NCBI GenBank assembly: GCA_016763875.1
Contig: JAESSZ010000971.1
Location: 1 to 6,396, forward strand
DNA: 6,396 nt
Origin: Nannocystaceae bacterium
Lineage (GTDB): Bacteria; Myxococcota_A; Polyangia; Nannocystales; Nannocystaceae
Direction of reading: 5' to 3'
A program made the translations under genes and the position numbers. Below the pieces are notes generated by a model, which saw only the letters and a list, made by a program, of their open reading frames with translations, made no database searches and was not told the DNA's origin. Of this stretch, positions 5,482 through 6,396 are shown in pieces; within the stretch, counting starts at the first letter, position 1, and each line of letters opens with the position of its first letter.

Positions 5482-6396
5482 TCAGGGCTTACCGTCGAGC
5501 TTCGCCTTGAGACTCAGATAGACCGGGTCCTTTCGGATCTCGCGGTTAAGCCTGATCTTGACCTCCCCGAACCGCGCAGAGCCCAGCAAGCGTTCCAGGA
5601 CGCGGATCTCCTCGGGCGTCAGCGGCACCGTCTCGCCCTCGGCATCGCGCAGCGCATACTCGCGCCACAAGTACAGGTGGTCGCGATACGGCGTGCAGTA
5701 GTCTTTGACCCCGCACGGATTGCGCTTTTTCTTGAGCCAGACCTGCGCCCCACGCTCGACGATTTCAATCTCGTAGCGGTGCGCCGTGATGAACGCATCG
5801 ACGGCCACCGCGGGGCGAAGCTCGGGTGGGATCGGGTTGCCTTTGGGACGTCCTCCCCAACGGTAGTCGTCGAAGATGATGAGCCCACCCTCGCGCAGCA
5901 AGTCCCAAGACAAGACAGCGTCCACCAGGACATCGTCGGCGGTATGGCTGCCGTCGACGTAGATAATGTCGAAGCTATCGGCGGCCAGTTCGCGCAGGCC
6001 GTTTTCTGACAGCGCCTTGATCTTGCGGACGCGCTTGCCCACGCTGGATGCCGCGATGTTGTGGTCGTAGTTCACTTCGTAGTCGTCGAAGAATGGATCG
6101 ACCACCGTTGCCCGTGACGAGACGTCGGTGAGCACGTGGTCAAACATCCATAGGAGCGACCGTCCCTCGAACACGCCGATCTCCAGATAGTTGAGGCCCT
6201 TGCGACCACCGTAGGGTTCCAGCAGGGTGGCCCACCGGTTGGCACGGCGGGTGTGCCACGACGCGGTGAACTTGTAGGGGCCCTCCCCTTCACCGCTGAC
6301 CGTCGTCTCCAGGGTCGTCCGGGAGAAATGCGGGGCCGGAGCCGGGAGCGGGTCCGAGGCCCTCGCCTCGACGGCTCCCGGCTCGGCGAGACCCGC
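5482..6396 (-). CDS. Class I SAM-dependent methyltransferase, Methyltransf_24-like (5' end cut by window edge)
   Basis: A predicted SAM-dependent methyltransferase; 304 residues are visible and the N-terminus lies beyond the right edge. The frame stays open from the stop at 5482 to base 6396 with no in-frame ATG or GTG upstream of 6174. A start at the GTG at 6172-6174 would cut off half of the SAM-binding motif YLEIGVFEGRS (6157-6189), so that GTG is internal. Other landmarks are VDPFF (6088-6102, expected acidic ribose contact), YVDGSH (the DGSH part at 5944-5955) and GGLIIFDDY (ending at FDDY, 5863-5874). Together these match a widespread bacterial family with a W...W-x-x-L N-terminal lead-in (here TASWHTRRANRWATLLEPY) followed by LEIG-EGRS, IYVDGSH and FDDY. 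The visible beginning is Ala/Pro-rich, perhaps a linker from another segment. The C-terminal 80 or so residues after about 5745 are charged and unassigned. Relatives often modify sugars or secondary metabolites, but the substrate here is unknown. Confidence 0.88.
   Translation of the reverse strand, partial: AGLAEPGAVEARASDPLPAPAPHFSRTTLETTVSGEGEGPYKFTASWHTRRANRWATLLEPYGGRKGLNYLEIGVFEGRSLLWMFDHVLTDVSSRATVVDPFFDDYEVNYDHNIAASSVGKRVRKIKALSENGLRELAADSFDIIYVDGSHTADDVLVDAVLSWDLLREGGLIIFDDYRWGGRPKGNPIPPELRPAVAVDAFITAHRYEIEIVERGAQVWLKKKRNPCGVKDYCTPYRDHLYLWREYALRDAEGETVPLTPEEIRVLERLLGSARFGEVKIRLNREIRKDPVYLSLKAKLDGKP

Overview
The window is GC-rich, densely coding bacterial DNA. The host is probably Gram-negative, but the phylum cannot be fixed from this sequence. 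I loosely associate alternating-Asp linkers in NfeD-like proteins with myxobacteria-type genomes, but that is from memory and weak. Five protein genes cover almost everything. Two of them run off the window edges, and no stretch over 300 bases lacks a gene.

Layout: (1) 1-1300, minus strand: a DEAD-box RNA helicase of the RhlE type, with its C-terminal Arg/Gly/Ser tail cut by the left edge. (2) 1316-1408: a short divergent spacer. (3) 1409-2029, plus: a small class I SAM-dependent methyltransferase carrying a W-E-x-R-Y...P-W-D-T-G N-terminal signature. (4) 2030-2192: a spacer with a duplicated 18-19 bp element and an ambiguous start region. (5) 2193-5437, plus: a tight three-gene operon made of an NfeD/YqiJ-like membrane protein with an OB-fold and an acidic D-A-D-I repeat, then two tandem, clearly paralogous flotillin (SPFH/band 7) proteins. 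The junctions are directly abutting (TGA then ATG) and TAATG-overlapping, each with a strong Shine-Dalgarno. (6) 5450-5478: a strong hairpin between convergent genes. (7) 5482-6396, minus: a class I SAM methyltransferase whose 5' end lies beyond the right edge.

The functional core is the NfeD-like/flotillin/flotillin operon. Flotillins and NfeD proteins are known partners in bacterial membrane microdomains. Here two divergent flotillins are translated from one message and may form a mixed oligomer with the NfeD-like protein. The flanking helicase and the two methyltransferases are separately transcribed and have no evident link to the operon. The most unusual elements are the perfect 18-bp tandem repeat that encodes the acidic linker and the duplicated element that confuses the operon's first start codon. 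I see no RNA gene, CRISPR array, insertion sequence or prophage gene.
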